Source of the DNA: an uncultured Mycolicibacterium sp.
GTDB lineage: Bacteria; Actinomycetota; Actinomycetes; Mycobacteriales; Mycobacteriaceae
Assembly: GCA_945957405.1 (NCBI GenBank)
Contig: CAMFLL010000012.1
Coordinates: 1 to 44,852, forward strand
Length of the DNA stretch: 44,852 nt
Direction: 5' to 3'
Shown here: piece by piece, positions 17,620-25,992 of the stretch
Layout of the letters: each line of letters begins with the position of its first letter
Position numbering within the stretch: the first letter of the stretch is position 1
Program-made: the position numbers and the translations under genes
Notes under the pieces: model-generated
What the model was told of the DNA's origin: nothing
Databases searched by the model: none
Seen by the model: the letters and a program-made list of their open reading frames with translations, nothing else

Positions 17620-18249
17620 ATGGCCAGTCTCGAGCCCGATGACCAGACACCCGAGGTGCACGCCGCCCGAAAGGCGGACATCCGCGAGCTGTCACACACC
17701 CTGAGCAGGGCATTCTTCGAAGATCCCGTGGTGTCGTGGATCGTGCCGGAGGCACCGCGGCGGGCCAAAGGCCTACCCCGCATGTTCGCGACCATGACGC
17801 GGTATCACTTTCTGGGCGGCGGCGCATCGGAGATCGCGACCGACGGCGGTCATGTCGCTGCCGCGGCGTTGTGGGATCCGCCCGGCCGATGGAAGCAGTC
17901 GCGGCTGGAGGGCCTGCTGATGATGCCCGGGTTCGTGCGGGCGTTCGGACTCGGCGCCAACCGCGGCAAGGTGGTCGACGAGCTGATGAAGAAGAACCAC
18001 CCCGAGGAGCCGCACTGGTACCTCGCGGTCATCGGTAGCGACCCGACGTTCCGGGGCGGCGGTTTCGCCCACGCCCTGATGCGGTCCAGGCTGGACCGCT
18101 GCGACGCCGAGCACGCACCGGCGTATCTGGAGTCGAGCAACCCCGACAACGTGCCCTACTACGAGCGGTTCGGGTTCGAGGTGACCGGCGAGATCGTCAT
18201 CCCGGACGGTGGACCGACGCTGTGGCCGATGTGGCGCGCCCCGCGCTGA
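17620..18249 (+). CDS. GNAT family N-acetyltransferase
   Basis: The ATG at 17620 gives 209 residues; the frame is open further upstream but within the preceding gene. The GNAT fold shows in the N-terminal ADIRELSHTLSRAFFEDPVVSWI and the acetyl-CoA loop region IGSDPTFRGGGFAHALM (motif A, about residues 138-154), followed by YLESSNPDNVPYYERFGFEVTGE. The acceptor is unknown. Co-orientation with the SsuD-like gene, 22 nt apart, suggests one transcript, perhaps to acetylate an amine or sulfur-containing product (inference). Confidence 0.85.
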   Translation: MASLEPDDQTPEVHAARKADIRELSHTLSRAFFEDPVVSWIVPEAPRRAKGLPRMFATMTRYHFLGGGASEIATDGGHVAAAALWDPPGRWKQSRLEGLLMMPGFVRAFGLGANRGKVVDELMKKNHPEEPHWYLAVIGSDPTFRGGGFAHALMRSRLDRCDAEHAPAYLESSNPDNVPYYERFGFEVTGEIVIPDGGPTLWPMWRAPR

Positions 18250-18251
18250 GC

Positions 18252-18866
18252 TCAGCTCCAGGAGTACTCGGCACGTAGCCGCTGCGCGACCACGTCGAAC
18301 CTGGTGCGCTCCAGGATGGCGCCCTCCCGGCGAATCCCCTCTTCGGGCACGTCGAGCACCCGGTCCAGCCGTACCCAGCTGGGTCGGCCCTCGTAATCCC
18401 AGGTGCCGCTGCCGATGCCCACCCAGTCGGCGTCGCCGGAGTGATAGACCTGGCTCGACAGCATCAGCCCGAGCAGCGTGCGCTGGTCCCGGCCGACCAC
18501 CAGCACAGGCCGGTCCTTCCCGCGCGTCGGGTCGTCCTCGAACACGACCCAGGTCCAGACGATCTCGCCGGGGTCGGCCTGACCGTCGAGATCGGGTGCG
18601 TAGACGATCCTTCGGGCCCGGTGTGCCGTGGGCACGCTGTTGTCGGTGACCGGCCGACCCGCGGTGATCGCGGCGGGCACGGGCGCGGCATTCGCCGCCA
18701 GCACGTCCAGACCGATCTTGATGCCCTGGACCAGCCCCTGCTGAATGCCCTGCTGGATGTTGCGCTGCATGGTCTGCGGGTTCTGTAGCTGCCTGATGAG
18801 TTTCGGGGCCTCGTTGAACACCAGGTTGCCCGCCAACTTCTGCAACGTCTTCCACTGCGACGCCAT
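18252..18866 (-). CDS. PemK/MazF-like family protein with N-terminal extension (Rv2405-like)
   Basis: The ATG at 18866 gives 204 residues; an in-frame ATG at 18878 is an alternative. The C-terminal half resembles the MazF/PemK fold ([40 protein letters not shown]). The first 90 residues are a helical extension with a Gln/Gly pattern ([23 protein letters not shown]). MazF toxins cut mRNA at short sites and come with an antitoxin gene, which is absent here, and the gene sits in a conserved housekeeping place beside lepA. It may therefore not be a toxin in the usual sense. Confidence 0.75.
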   Translation of the reverse strand: MASQWKTLQKLAGNLVFNEAPKLIRQLQNPQTMQRNIQQGIQQGLVQGIKIGLDVLAANAAPVPAAITAGRPVTDNSVPTAHRARRIVYAPDLDGQADPGEIVWTWVVFEDDPTRGKDRPVLVVGRDQRTLLGLMLSSQVYHSGDADWVGIGSGTWDYEGRPSWVRLDRVLDVPEEGIRREGAILERTRFDVVAQRLRAEYSWS

Positions 18867-18902
18867 GTCCGAAAGCATAGGCGAGTTCGGAACAGCTCGA
18901 TT

Positions 18903-20852
18903 GTGTCGCAGACGCTGTCCCTCGTTAGGCTTGACAGGCTCGTCCATTTTTGCGGACGCGCCCGCCCACCCGTCCACCAGGAGATTCCCATCAGCAGTTT
19001 CGCCGACAAGACGTTCACTGCGCCGGCGCAGATTCGGAACTTCTGCATCATCGCTCACATCGACCACGGCAAATCGACCCTGGCCGACCGGATGCTGCAG
19101 CTCACCGGTGTGGTCGACGAACGCTCGATGCGGGCGCAGTACCTGGACCGGATGGACATCGAGCGCGAACGCGGTATCACGATCAAGGCGCAGAACGTGC
19201 GGCTGCCGTGGCGAGTCTCGGCGGGCGAGGACGCCGGCACCGAATATGTGCTGCATCTCATCGACACACCCGGCCACGTCGACTTCACCTACGAGGTGTC
19301 GCGTGCGCTGGAGGCGTGCGAGGGTGCGGTGTTGCTGGTCGACGCCGCCCAGGGCATCGAGGCGCAGACGCTGGCCAACCTGTACCTGGCGCTGGACCGG
19401 GACCTGCACATCATTCCCGTGCTCAACAAGATCGACCTGCCTGCCGCCGACCCGGACCGTTACGCCGCCGAGCTCGCCCACATCATCGGCTGCGAGCCCT
19501 CCGACGTGCTGCGGGTATCGGGTAAGACGGGCGACGGTGTGGCCGACCTGCTCGACCATGTGGTGCGCGAAGTGCCGCCGCCGCAGGGTGATGCGGACGC
19601 GCCCACCCGCGCAATGATCTTCGACTCCGTCTACGACATCTACCGCGGTGTGGTCACGTATGTCCGCGTCGTCGACGGCAAGATCCTGCCGCGCGAACGC
19701 ATCAAGATGATGTCCACCGGTGCCACCCACGAACTGCTCGAGGTGGGAATCGTCTCACCGGAGCCCAAGGCGTCGGCCGGGCTGGGGGTCGGCGAGGTCG
19801 GCTACCTGATCACCGGGGTGAAGGACGTCCGGCAGTCGAAGGTCGGCGACACCGTGACGACGGCCCGGCACGGCGCGACCCAGGCGCTGACGGGGTACCG
19901 CGAACCCAAACCGATGGTCTACTCGGGGCTCTATCCCGTCGACGGGTCGGATTACCCGAACCTGCGCGATGCCTTGGACAAGCTGCAACTCAACGACGCG
20001 GCGCTGACCTACGAACCGGAGACGTCGGTGGCGTTGGGGTTCGGTTTCCGCTGCGGGTTCCTCGGCCTGCTGCACATGGAGATCACCCGCGAGCGGCTCG
20101 AGCGCGAGTTCGACCTCGATCTGATCTCGACGTCGCCCAACGTCGTGTACCGCGTCGTCAAAGACGACGGAACCGAGATGACGGTCACCAACCCGTCCGA
20201 CTGGCCCGAGGGCAAGGTCCGGACGGTGTACGAGCCGGTGGTCAAGACCACCATCATCGCGCCGAGCGAGTTCATCGGCACGATCATGGAACTGTGCCAG
20301 TCGCGCCGCGGCGAGCTCGGCGGCATGGATTACCTCTCGCCCGAACGTGTCGAACTGCGCTACACGATGCCGTTGGGCGAGATCATCTTCGACTTCTTCG
20401 ACTCGTTGAAATCGCGCACACGCGGCTACGCCAGCCTCGATTACGAGGAGTCCGGCGAGCAGGAAGCGCAGCTGGTCAAGGTCGACATCCTGTTGCAGGG
20501 TGAGGCGGTCGACGCCTTCTCGGCGATCGTCCACAAAGACGGTGCGGCGGCCTACGGCAACAAGATGACCACCAAGCTCAAGGAACTGATCCCGCGGCAG
20601 CAGTTCGAGGTGCCGGTGCAGGCCGCGATCGGCTCCAAGATCATCGCCCGCGAGAACATCCGCGCCATCCGCAAGGACGTGCTGTCCAAGTGTTATGGCG
20701 GTGACATCACCCGAAAGCGCAAACTTCTGGAGAAGCAGAAGGAAGGCAAGAAGCGCATGAAGACCATCGGGCGGGTGGATGTGCCGCAAGAGGCCTTCGT
20801 GGCCGCGCTGTCCACCGACGCCGCCCCTGACAAAGCCTCCAACAAGAAGTAA
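18903..20852 (+). CDS. lepA: Elongation factor 4 (LepA), ribosome back-translocase GTPase
   Basis: All LepA marks are present: G1 AHIDHGKST, switch region RERGITIK, G3 DTPGHVDF, G4 NKIDLP, and the LepA-specific C-terminal domain to [15 protein letters not shown]. From the GTG at 18903 it has 649 residues. The start is doubtful. The only plus-strand -10-like box (TAGGCT, 18926-18931) lies downstream of that GTG, and no ATG, GTG or TTG follows before the conserved core. An AGGAG at 18979-18983 lies 6 nt before an in-frame ATC at 18990 (ATC AGC AGT TTC GCC), where I recall other actinobacterial LepA proteins beginning with Met-Ser-Ser-Phe-Ala. EF4 acts on stalled ribosomes in the cytoplasm. Confidence 0.95.
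   Translation: MSQTLSLVRLDRLVHFCGRARPPVHQEIPISSFADKTFTAPAQIRNFCIIAHIDHGKSTLADRMLQLTGVVDERSMRAQYLDRMDIERERGITIKAQNVRLPWRVSAGEDAGTEYVLHLIDTPGHVDFTYEVSRALEACEGAVLLVDAAQGIEAQTLANLYLALDRDLHIIPVLNKIDLPAADPDRYAAELAHIIGCEPSDVLRVSGKTGDGVADLLDHVVREVPPPQGDADAPTRAMIFDSVYDIYRGVVTYVRVVDGKILPRERIKMMSTGATHELLEVGIVSPEPKASAGLGVGEVGYLITGVKDVRQSKVGDTVTTARHGATQALTGYREPKPMVYSGLYPVDGSDYPNLRDALDKLQLNDAALTYEPETSVALGFGFRCGFLGLLHMEITRERLEREFDLDLISTSPNVVYRVVKDDGTEMTVTNPSDWPEGKVRTVYEPVVKTTIIAPSEFIGTIMELCQSRRGELGGMDYLSPERVELRYTMPLGEIIFDFFDSLKSRTRGYASLDYEESGEQEAQLVKVDILLQGEAVDAFSAIVHKDGAAAYGNKMTTKLKELIPRQQFEVPVQAAIGSKIIARENIRAIRKDVLSKCYGGDITRKRKLLEKQKEGKKRMKTIGRVDVPQEAFVAALSTDAAPDKASNKK
18926..18931 (+). promoter_or_regulatory. 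Candidate -10 box for lepA
   Basis: TAGGCT fits TANNNT, with a weak TTGTGT 19 nt upstream at 18901-18906. Transcription would start near 18938, inside the reading frame assigned from GTG 18903, which argues for a lepA start further downstream. The divergent PemK-like gene begins at 18866, so space for promoters is tight. Confidence 0.35.
18979..18983 (+). promoter_or_regulatory. Shine-Dalgarno sequence in front of a possible ATC start of lepA
   Basis: AGGAG ends 6 nt before the in-frame ATC at 18990, ideal spacing for initiation. It falls inside the coding frame if the GTG at 18903 is used. ATC/ATT starts are rare but documented in infC-type genes; here it is inferred from spacing and from recalled family N termini. 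Confidence 0.4.
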
Positions 20853-20860
20853 GCGCTGCG

Positions 20861-21526
20861 ATGCCGCCCGTACGGTGCGTGCTGGGACTCGTCGTCACCG
20901 CGGCGGTGCTGACCGGTTGCACACAGACCGTGGAGGGCACGGCACGCCTGGCACACACCCCGGCCCTCTCGTCATTGGACGGCGTGCTGCTCGATGCCCC
21001 GGAGATCAACAAGATCATGGGTACCTCCGACATGGAGGTGGTCGAGTCGACCCAGGCGCTGACCGACACCAGCGCGGACGTCTCGGACACCGAGTGCATC
21101 GGCGCGCTGTACCACGCGGAGGAAGTGGTGTACTCCGACAGCGGGTGGGGAGACCTGATCGACGAAATCGTCACCGAGCCAGACGCTTACGGTGAGCACT
21201 GGGTCGAACAGACCGCGGTGCGGCTTCCGTCGCGGGAGGATGCCGAGACATTCCTGGCCAAGACCAAGGAAACCTGGACCAACTGCATCGGCAAGTCCAT
21301 CACGATCGACGACCATCCCGACGAATTCGTGTGGCGTTTCGAGGGTGTCTCGATGGACGGGGCCAGTGTGAGTCAGACGGCGCGTCAGGACGACAGCGAC
21401 GGCTGGGCGTGCCGGCACGTCATGAGGGCCGCGGCGAGCCTCATCATCGAGGTCTCCACGTGCGGCGAGACGTTCGATGGTGAGGCCGACACCATCGCCG
21501 AGCGGATCGCCGCCAACGCCGAATAG
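20861..21526 (+). CDS. lppR: Lipoprotein with PknH-type sensor domain (LppR-like)
   Basis: A 221-residue lipoprotein: signal peptide MPPVRCVLGLVVTAAVLTGC with the lipobox LTGC and Cys20 as lipid attachment site. The mature part resembles the PknH_C extracellular sensor domain, with four Cys (SDTECIGALYHAEE, WTNCIGKS, WACRHVM, EVSTCGE) expected to form two disulfides. The family binds unknown ligands at the cell surface. It follows lepA by 8 nt, the same order as Rv2404c-Rv2403c, hence the lppR name. Confidence 0.82.
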   Translation: MPPVRCVLGLVVTAAVLTGCTQTVEGTARLAHTPALSSLDGVLLDAPEINKIMGTSDMEVVESTQALTDTSADVSDTECIGALYHAEEVVYSDSGWGDLIDEIVTEPDAYGEHWVEQTAVRLPSREDAETFLAKTKETWTNCIGKSITIDDHPDEFVWRFEGVSMDGASVSQTARQDDSDGWACRHVMRAAASLIIEVSTCGETFDGEADTIAERIAANAE

Positions 21527-21667
21527 GCCGGTGATCGCTGTCGCCATTCGGCTGGCGGTGAATATTATTGCCGTCGGCTCTGAAATATGTTGTCGCACAG
21601 TCATATCGACCGAGGCATAGGCCGACGTCTGCCACCCGGAGCCGAGCGGGCGCCGCGGGGCCGGGCC

Positions 21668-21673
21668 TACGCT
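21668..21673 (+). promoter_or_regulatory. -10 box of a leaderless promoter
   Basis: TACGCT fits TANNNT and lies exactly 7 nt before the GTG at 21681. The predicted transcript starts on that GTG, which lacks a Shine-Dalgarno sequence. The same hexamer and spacing recur before stf0. Confidence 0.6.
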
Positions 21674-21680
21674 CTGGCCC

Positions 21681-21872
21681 GTGGAAGAGCAGACGACGCC
21701 CTGGTACGTCGCCGAGGTGGTCCGCGAGTCGAGAGTGTCGCCACTGCTGGCGTGGGCGGCCGCGGGGTTGGGTGCCGCTGTCGTCGTGGTCGGCGGCATC
21801 CTCTACGGTGCCGGACCGGGCGTCGTCCCACCGGTGGATCCCGCTGTGACGTCGGCGGCGGAGCCGGCCTGA
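21681..21872 (+). CDS. Small single-pass membrane protein coupled to a monooxygenase gene
   Basis: A 63-residue protein with one transmembrane helix (about residues 22-45, LLAWAAAGLGAAVVVVGGILYG) and a short Pro/Ala tail. It is likely real: the GTG sits 7 nt behind a TANNNT box (leaderless), and its stop overlaps the ATG of the next gene by 1 nt (TGATG), so translation of the monooxygenase would depend on it. Function unknown; it may recruit the monooxygenase or a transporter to the membrane (inference). Confidence 0.65.
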   Translation: MEEQTTPWYVAEVVRESRVSPLLAWAAAGLGAAVVVVGGILYGAGPGVVPPVDPAVTSAAEPA

Positions 21873-23272
21873 TGGCCGTCGCCCGGAGACCCTTTGTCCT
21901 CTCGGCTTTCAGCATGTCGACGGTGTCGCACGGCAATTACGGACTGTGGCGGCATCCCGACGACCGGACGTCGGATTACACGAAGCTGGCCTACTGGGTC
22001 GACCTGGCTCGCCTGCTCGACGACGGCGGCTTCGACCTGCTGTTCCTGGCGGACGCCGTGGGCCAGCTCGACGTCTTCGGCGGTGATGCGGCGGCGGCGT
22101 TGTCCCGCGGTGTGCAGACCCCGGTCACCGACCCGCTGCTGACGGTGTCGGCCATGGCCGCCGTCACCCGCCGACTCGGTTTCGGCATCACGGTGTCCAC
22201 CACCTACGAGTCGCCGTATCTGTTGGCGCGCAAATTCAGCACCCTCGACCATCTGACCGACGGCCGGGTGGGGTGGAACATCGTGACGTCGTTGTTGGAC
22301 AGCGCGGCGCGCAACATCCTCGGCCGGTCGAGTCAGATACCGCATGACGAACGATACGCTCGCGCACAGGAATTCGTCGATGTCACATTGAAGTTGTGGG
22401 AAGGTTCATGGGACGACGACGCGGTGCGGCGGGACCGGAACTCCGGCGTGTTCACCGACCCGGCGCGGGTGCGGAATATCGGACACGAGGGCCGATATTT
22501 CAGCGTGCCCGGAGCGCATCTGGTCGAACCGTCACCGCAGCGCACCCCGGTGTTGTTCCAGGCGGGAACATCGCCCGCCGGACGTGAATTCGCTTCGCGT
22601 AACGCCGAGTTGGTGTTCGCCAGCGATCCCCGTCCCGACGTGTTGCGGGCCAACATCGATGATGTCCGTCGACGCGCCGTCGGGCACGGCCGACGCGCCG
22701 ACGCGATCAGATTCCTGACATCGGTGGAGATCGTCGTCGACAGCACCGATTCGGCCGCCCAGGCGAAGGCTCGCCGGCTGGCCGACTATCACGACGTGGA
22801 AGGCGGGCTGGTGCTCCTCTCGGCCCTCTCCGGCGTCGACTGGTCCCGCTACGGGGTGGACCGGCCCATCGAACAGTTCGACACCGAGGCCAGCCGGTCG
22901 ATCCTGGCGGCCGTGACAGACCAGGGCCGCCGCCATTCGTTGACACTGCGTGATTACGTCGGCGGTCTGGGAGGTTTCGGCGGCGCGCTGTTCGTCGGCG
23001 GACCGAAGACCGTGGCCGACCAGCTCGAGGAGTATGCGGAACGGGCCGGCGTGGACGGTTTCAACATCGCCTACCACACCACGCCGGGCAGCTTCGTCGA
23101 TGTCGCCGAATACCTGATCCCAGAACTGCGGCGGCGCGGTCGGGCCCACCCAGCCGATCACCGCGCGCCGACCCTGCGTCAGCATCTCTTCGAAACTCCC
23201 TCTGGCCGACTGCCGCACGACCATCCTGGCGCGACCTACCGGGCGCAATCCGCGTCCCCGGCGGCCGGGTAA
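21872..23272 (+). CDS. FMNH2-dependent monooxygenase, NtaA/SnaA/DszA/DmoA family (second copy)
   Basis: The ATG at 21872, translationally coupled to the small membrane protein, gives 466 residues; a longer frame from 21587 is an overextension. The pattern is that of the protein at 12152-13564 (FDLLFLADAVG, DHLTDGRVGWNIVTS, QAGTSPAGREFASRNAELVF, HTTPGSFVDVAEYLIPELRRRG) but the sequences differ enough for different substrates. Family substrates include dimethyl sulfide, dibenzothiophene sulfone and aminopolycarboxylates. An amino-acid-type permease follows at 23412. Confidence 0.9.
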   Translation: MAVARRPFVLSAFSMSTVSHGNYGLWRHPDDRTSDYTKLAYWVDLARLLDDGGFDLLFLADAVGQLDVFGGDAAAALSRGVQTPVTDPLLTVSAMAAVTRRLGFGITVSTTYESPYLLARKFSTLDHLTDGRVGWNIVTSLLDSAARNILGRSSQIPHDERYARAQEFVDVTLKLWEGSWDDDAVRRDRNSGVFTDPARVRNIGHEGRYFSVPGAHLVEPSPQRTPVLFQAGTSPAGREFASRNAELVFASDPRPDVLRANIDDVRRRAVGHGRRADAIRFLTSVEIVVDSTDSAAQAKARRLADYHDVEGGLVLLSALSGVDWSRYGVDRPIEQFDTEASRSILAAVTDQGRRHSLTLRDYVGGLGGFGGALFVGGPKTVADQLEEYAERAGVDGFNIAYHTTPGSFVDVAEYLIPELRRRGRAHPADHRAPTLRQHLFETPSGRLPHDHPGATYRAQSASPAAG

Positions 23273-23411
23273 GAATCCCGCCGATTTCATAGCTCACCGC
23301 GCCGACAGCTGCGGCGCATGCTTTAAGCACAGATCAACACCGCGTTAAGCCGATGTGTCCCAGCATGATCCGGATATATGGCGATGGCGCGTGACCGCGA
23401 AAGGCCTGCCC

Positions 23412-24965
23412 ATGTCCACTCCGATACGACCCCAGGTCGCCCTGTCGGGCCGACAACTGACGTCGGCCGAATCCACCGGTCTCGAGCGCGCTGTGCTGGG
23501 ACCGTGGGGCGTCTTCGCTCAGGGCCTGGCGGCCGCGGCACCCAGCGTCGCCGTTGCGGTGGTGCCGTTCTCATTGTTCGTGGCCGCCGGTGAAGGGGCT
23601 TCGTGGGCCGTGCTGGTCGGCCTGGGTATCGCCGTGCTGATCGCGCTGACGATCAGCTTCCAAGCCAAACGCACCGTGTCATCCGGATCGCTTGGCACCT
23701 ACACCGGCAACGGACTCGGGCCCGGGTTCGCCTACGCGGCCGGTTTCAGCCTGCTGCTCGGCTACATCGGCTTCGCGACCACCGGCACGCTCGGCGGCGT
23801 GCTGTACCTGGACTCGTTTCTGGAGTCCATCGGACTGGGCTCCGAGGCCGTGTGGTTCCGGCTGCTGTTGGTGATCGTCGTGGTCGCGCTGGCGGTGTAC
23901 CTACCGTTCCGCGGGGTGGCGTTGGCGGCCAAGTACGAGCTGGCGTTCGAATTGCTGGCCATCGCTTCGATTCTGGTGATCATCATCGGCTCCTACGTCA
24001 ATTACGGGCTGCGTGTCGACTGGGATCAGTTCAACCCCACCCACCTTGGTGCCAGCGCGACATTCATCGCGGCGGTGTCGGCGGTCGGCTCGTATGCGGG
24101 CTTCGAGAGCGTCGCCTCACTAGGTGCAGAGGCCAAGAATGCACACCGCAACATTGCACGTTCACTACTGCGGGTGGTGCTGCTGCTCGGGGTGCTCTAC
24201 GTGTTCGCGACCTATCCGCAGATCCTGCACTTCGGTGACATCGACGGTGACAAGGCGGTGTTGCCGCAGCTGGCCGAGACCGTCGGCGTGTCCTGGATCA
24301 ACCAGGTCGTCAGCGCCGCCGTCGCCATCGCGTTCATCGTGTTCGTCACGGCGGTGACCACCGCGGCGGCCCGGTCGCTGTTCACGTTCGCCCATGAAGG
24401 TGCGCTGCCCGAGCCGTTCAGCCGTGTCCACACACGGCACCGCACCCCGTGGGTGGGGATCGTGTTCGTCGGCGCGTTGGCATTCGTCTTCTCGGTGGTC
24501 GCCACCTTCAGTTCGGCGGGTCGGTTGGTGTTCGACGTGTACGGCGGCTACGTCGCGACATGGGGCTTCCTGATCAGCTATCTGCTCGTGGTGATCGCAA
24601 CACCATTGTGGCTGCGCAAGATTCGCGCTCTCACTCCCGTTCGGCTGGCGGTGTCGGTGGCGGCCGCACTGGCCCTGGGTTACGTCATCTTCAGCAACTT
24701 CTATCCCGTGCCCGAGTTCCCGTTCAACATCCTGCCCTTCATCTACCTCGCACTGCTGTTGGCCGGTCTCGCCTGGTACTGGTACCTCAAGCGGGCCAGG
24801 CCGGAGGTGGCCGACCGCATCGGCACCATCCAGACGCTGTCGGACGAAGAGCGCCAAAGGCTCACCGAGGAAGGCATTCTCGAGGTCTCAGAAGGTGAGA
24901 CGGACCTCAAGGAAGACGACAAGAAGGACGACAGGAAGGACGACAAGGAACCGGTCGCGCCGTGA
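23412..24965 (+). CDS. APC-superfamily amino acid/amine permease
   Basis: The ATG at 23412, with GAAAGG 7 nt upstream, gives 517 residues; an in-frame GTG at 23355 has no ribosome site. About twelve membrane helices are visible, starting with the APC motif region VLGPWGVFAQGLAAAAPSVAV, with SYAGFESVASLGAEAKNAHRNI around helix 6. The C terminus is a strongly charged Asp/Lys tail (repeated KKDD, RKDD, KEP). It imports an amino acid or amine with protons or sodium. Flanking monooxygenases suggest an organosulfur amino acid, but this is inference. Confidence 0.87.
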   Translation: MSTPIRPQVALSGRQLTSAESTGLERAVLGPWGVFAQGLAAAAPSVAVAVVPFSLFVAAGEGASWAVLVGLGIAVLIALTISFQAKRTVSSGSLGTYTGNGLGPGFAYAAGFSLLLGYIGFATTGTLGGVLYLDSFLESIGLGSEAVWFRLLLVIVVVALAVYLPFRGVALAAKYELAFELLAIASILVIIIGSYVNYGLRVDWDQFNPTHLGASATFIAAVSAVGSYAGFESVASLGAEAKNAHRNIARSLLRVVLLLGVLYVFATYPQILHFGDIDGDKAVLPQLAETVGVSWINQVVSAAVAIAFIVFVTAVTTAAARSLFTFAHEGALPEPFSRVHTRHRTPWVGIVFVGALAFVFSVVATFSSAGRLVFDVYGGYVATWGFLISYLLVVIATPLWLRKIRALTPVRLAVSVAAALALGYVIFSNFYPVPEFPFNILPFIYLALLLAGLAWYWYLKRARPEVADRIGTIQTLSDEERQRLTEEGILEVSEGETDLKEDDKKDDRKDDKEPVAP

Positions 24966-25005
24966 CCGGAACCTCCTGACCCTGTCAGCCGAACCCAGGA
25001 GCATC

Positions 25006-25992
25006 ATGACACTGACCGAACTAGGCGTTCTTGATTGGTCGGTCGCACCCCTGACCGCGCACGACCATTCGCCCATCGCCGACTTCCTGGCCACCACCGA
25101 CGGGCTGCATGGACGCAAGTTCGCTGCCGACTCCCGCGACATCGCCGAACAGCTCGGCGCCACAGTCGAGGGGTCGGCGGTCACGCTACGGGATGAGACC
25201 GGTCACATCCGTGGGTACGTGGCCCTGCACCGTCCACATGGTGAAGAACCGGAGTACCTCGCCGACTTCGTGTTTCATCCGGATACTCCACCCAATCTCG
25301 TCGATGACGTCGTCGCGGACACCGTCGCGGTGTTCACGAGGAGTGCGGACGCCGGTGCGTATCTGCGCGCCATCATCGGCACCGATCAGCAGGCCGCCAT
25401 CGATGCCCTGCTCGGCCGGGGTGCGCGACGCGAGGCCGAGTTCATCAGGACCCGTAAGACTCTGCACGACGAGGATGTCGCGGCACTCGCGGCCTACTCG
25501 GTGTCCGGCGTCGACATCGTGCCGTGGGCGGAGGTGCTGCACCGCGGACTCGAAGAATCCGTGCGGCGGTTGCAGTACGACACGTTCTCGGAGCACTTCG
25601 GCAACATGTCGAAGACGCCGCAGGATTGGCGCAACCATCTCGGCAGCCGGTCGTTCGCCCCCGATTTCAGCATCGCCGCTGTCGACGGCGCCGGGGACGT
25701 GCTCGGCTACGTGCTGGGTTCGGTGTTCACCGCCGGTGCCAATGGCAGTCAAGAGCGCAGCGCGCACACCGATTACATCGGTGTCCGCGCCGATCAGCGC
25801 AAGCGCGGTATCGGCGAGCTGATGCTGCGCAAGATCTGGCTGTCGGCCCGTGAGCGCGGGCTGCTGTTGGCATCGCTGGGAACAGACATCAACAACCGGA
25901 GCAATGCGCACCTGCTGTATCGGAGGCTGGGTTACCTGCCGGTCGAGACGCAGTTCGCCTACCGGATCGAGACGGGTGAGAACACGAAATGA
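25006..25992 (+). CDS. GNAT family N-acetyltransferase, two-domain
   Basis: The ATG at 25006 is preceded by AGGAGC and gives 328 residues; the longer frame runs back into the permease gene. The C-terminal half shows the GNAT acetyl-CoA site (TDYIGVRADQRKRGIGELMLRKIWLSARERG, about residues 255-285) followed by NNRSNAHLLYRRLGYLPVET. The N-terminal half looks like a degenerate second GNAT domain. It overlaps the next gene by 4 nt (ATGA). The acceptor is unknown. Confidence 0.83.
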   Translation: MTLTELGVLDWSVAPLTAHDHSPIADFLATTDGLHGRKFAADSRDIAEQLGATVEGSAVTLRDETGHIRGYVALHRPHGEEPEYLADFVFHPDTPPNLVDDVVADTVAVFTRSADAGAYLRAIIGTDQQAAIDALLGRGARREAEFIRTRKTLHDEDVAALAAYSVSGVDIVPWAEVLHRGLEESVRRLQYDTFSEHFGNMSKTPQDWRNHLGSRSFAPDFSIAAVDGAGDVLGYVLGSVFTAGANGSQERSAHTDYIGVRADQRKRGIGELMLRKIWLSARERGLLLASLGTDINNRSNAHLLYRRLGYLPVETQFAYRIETGENTK

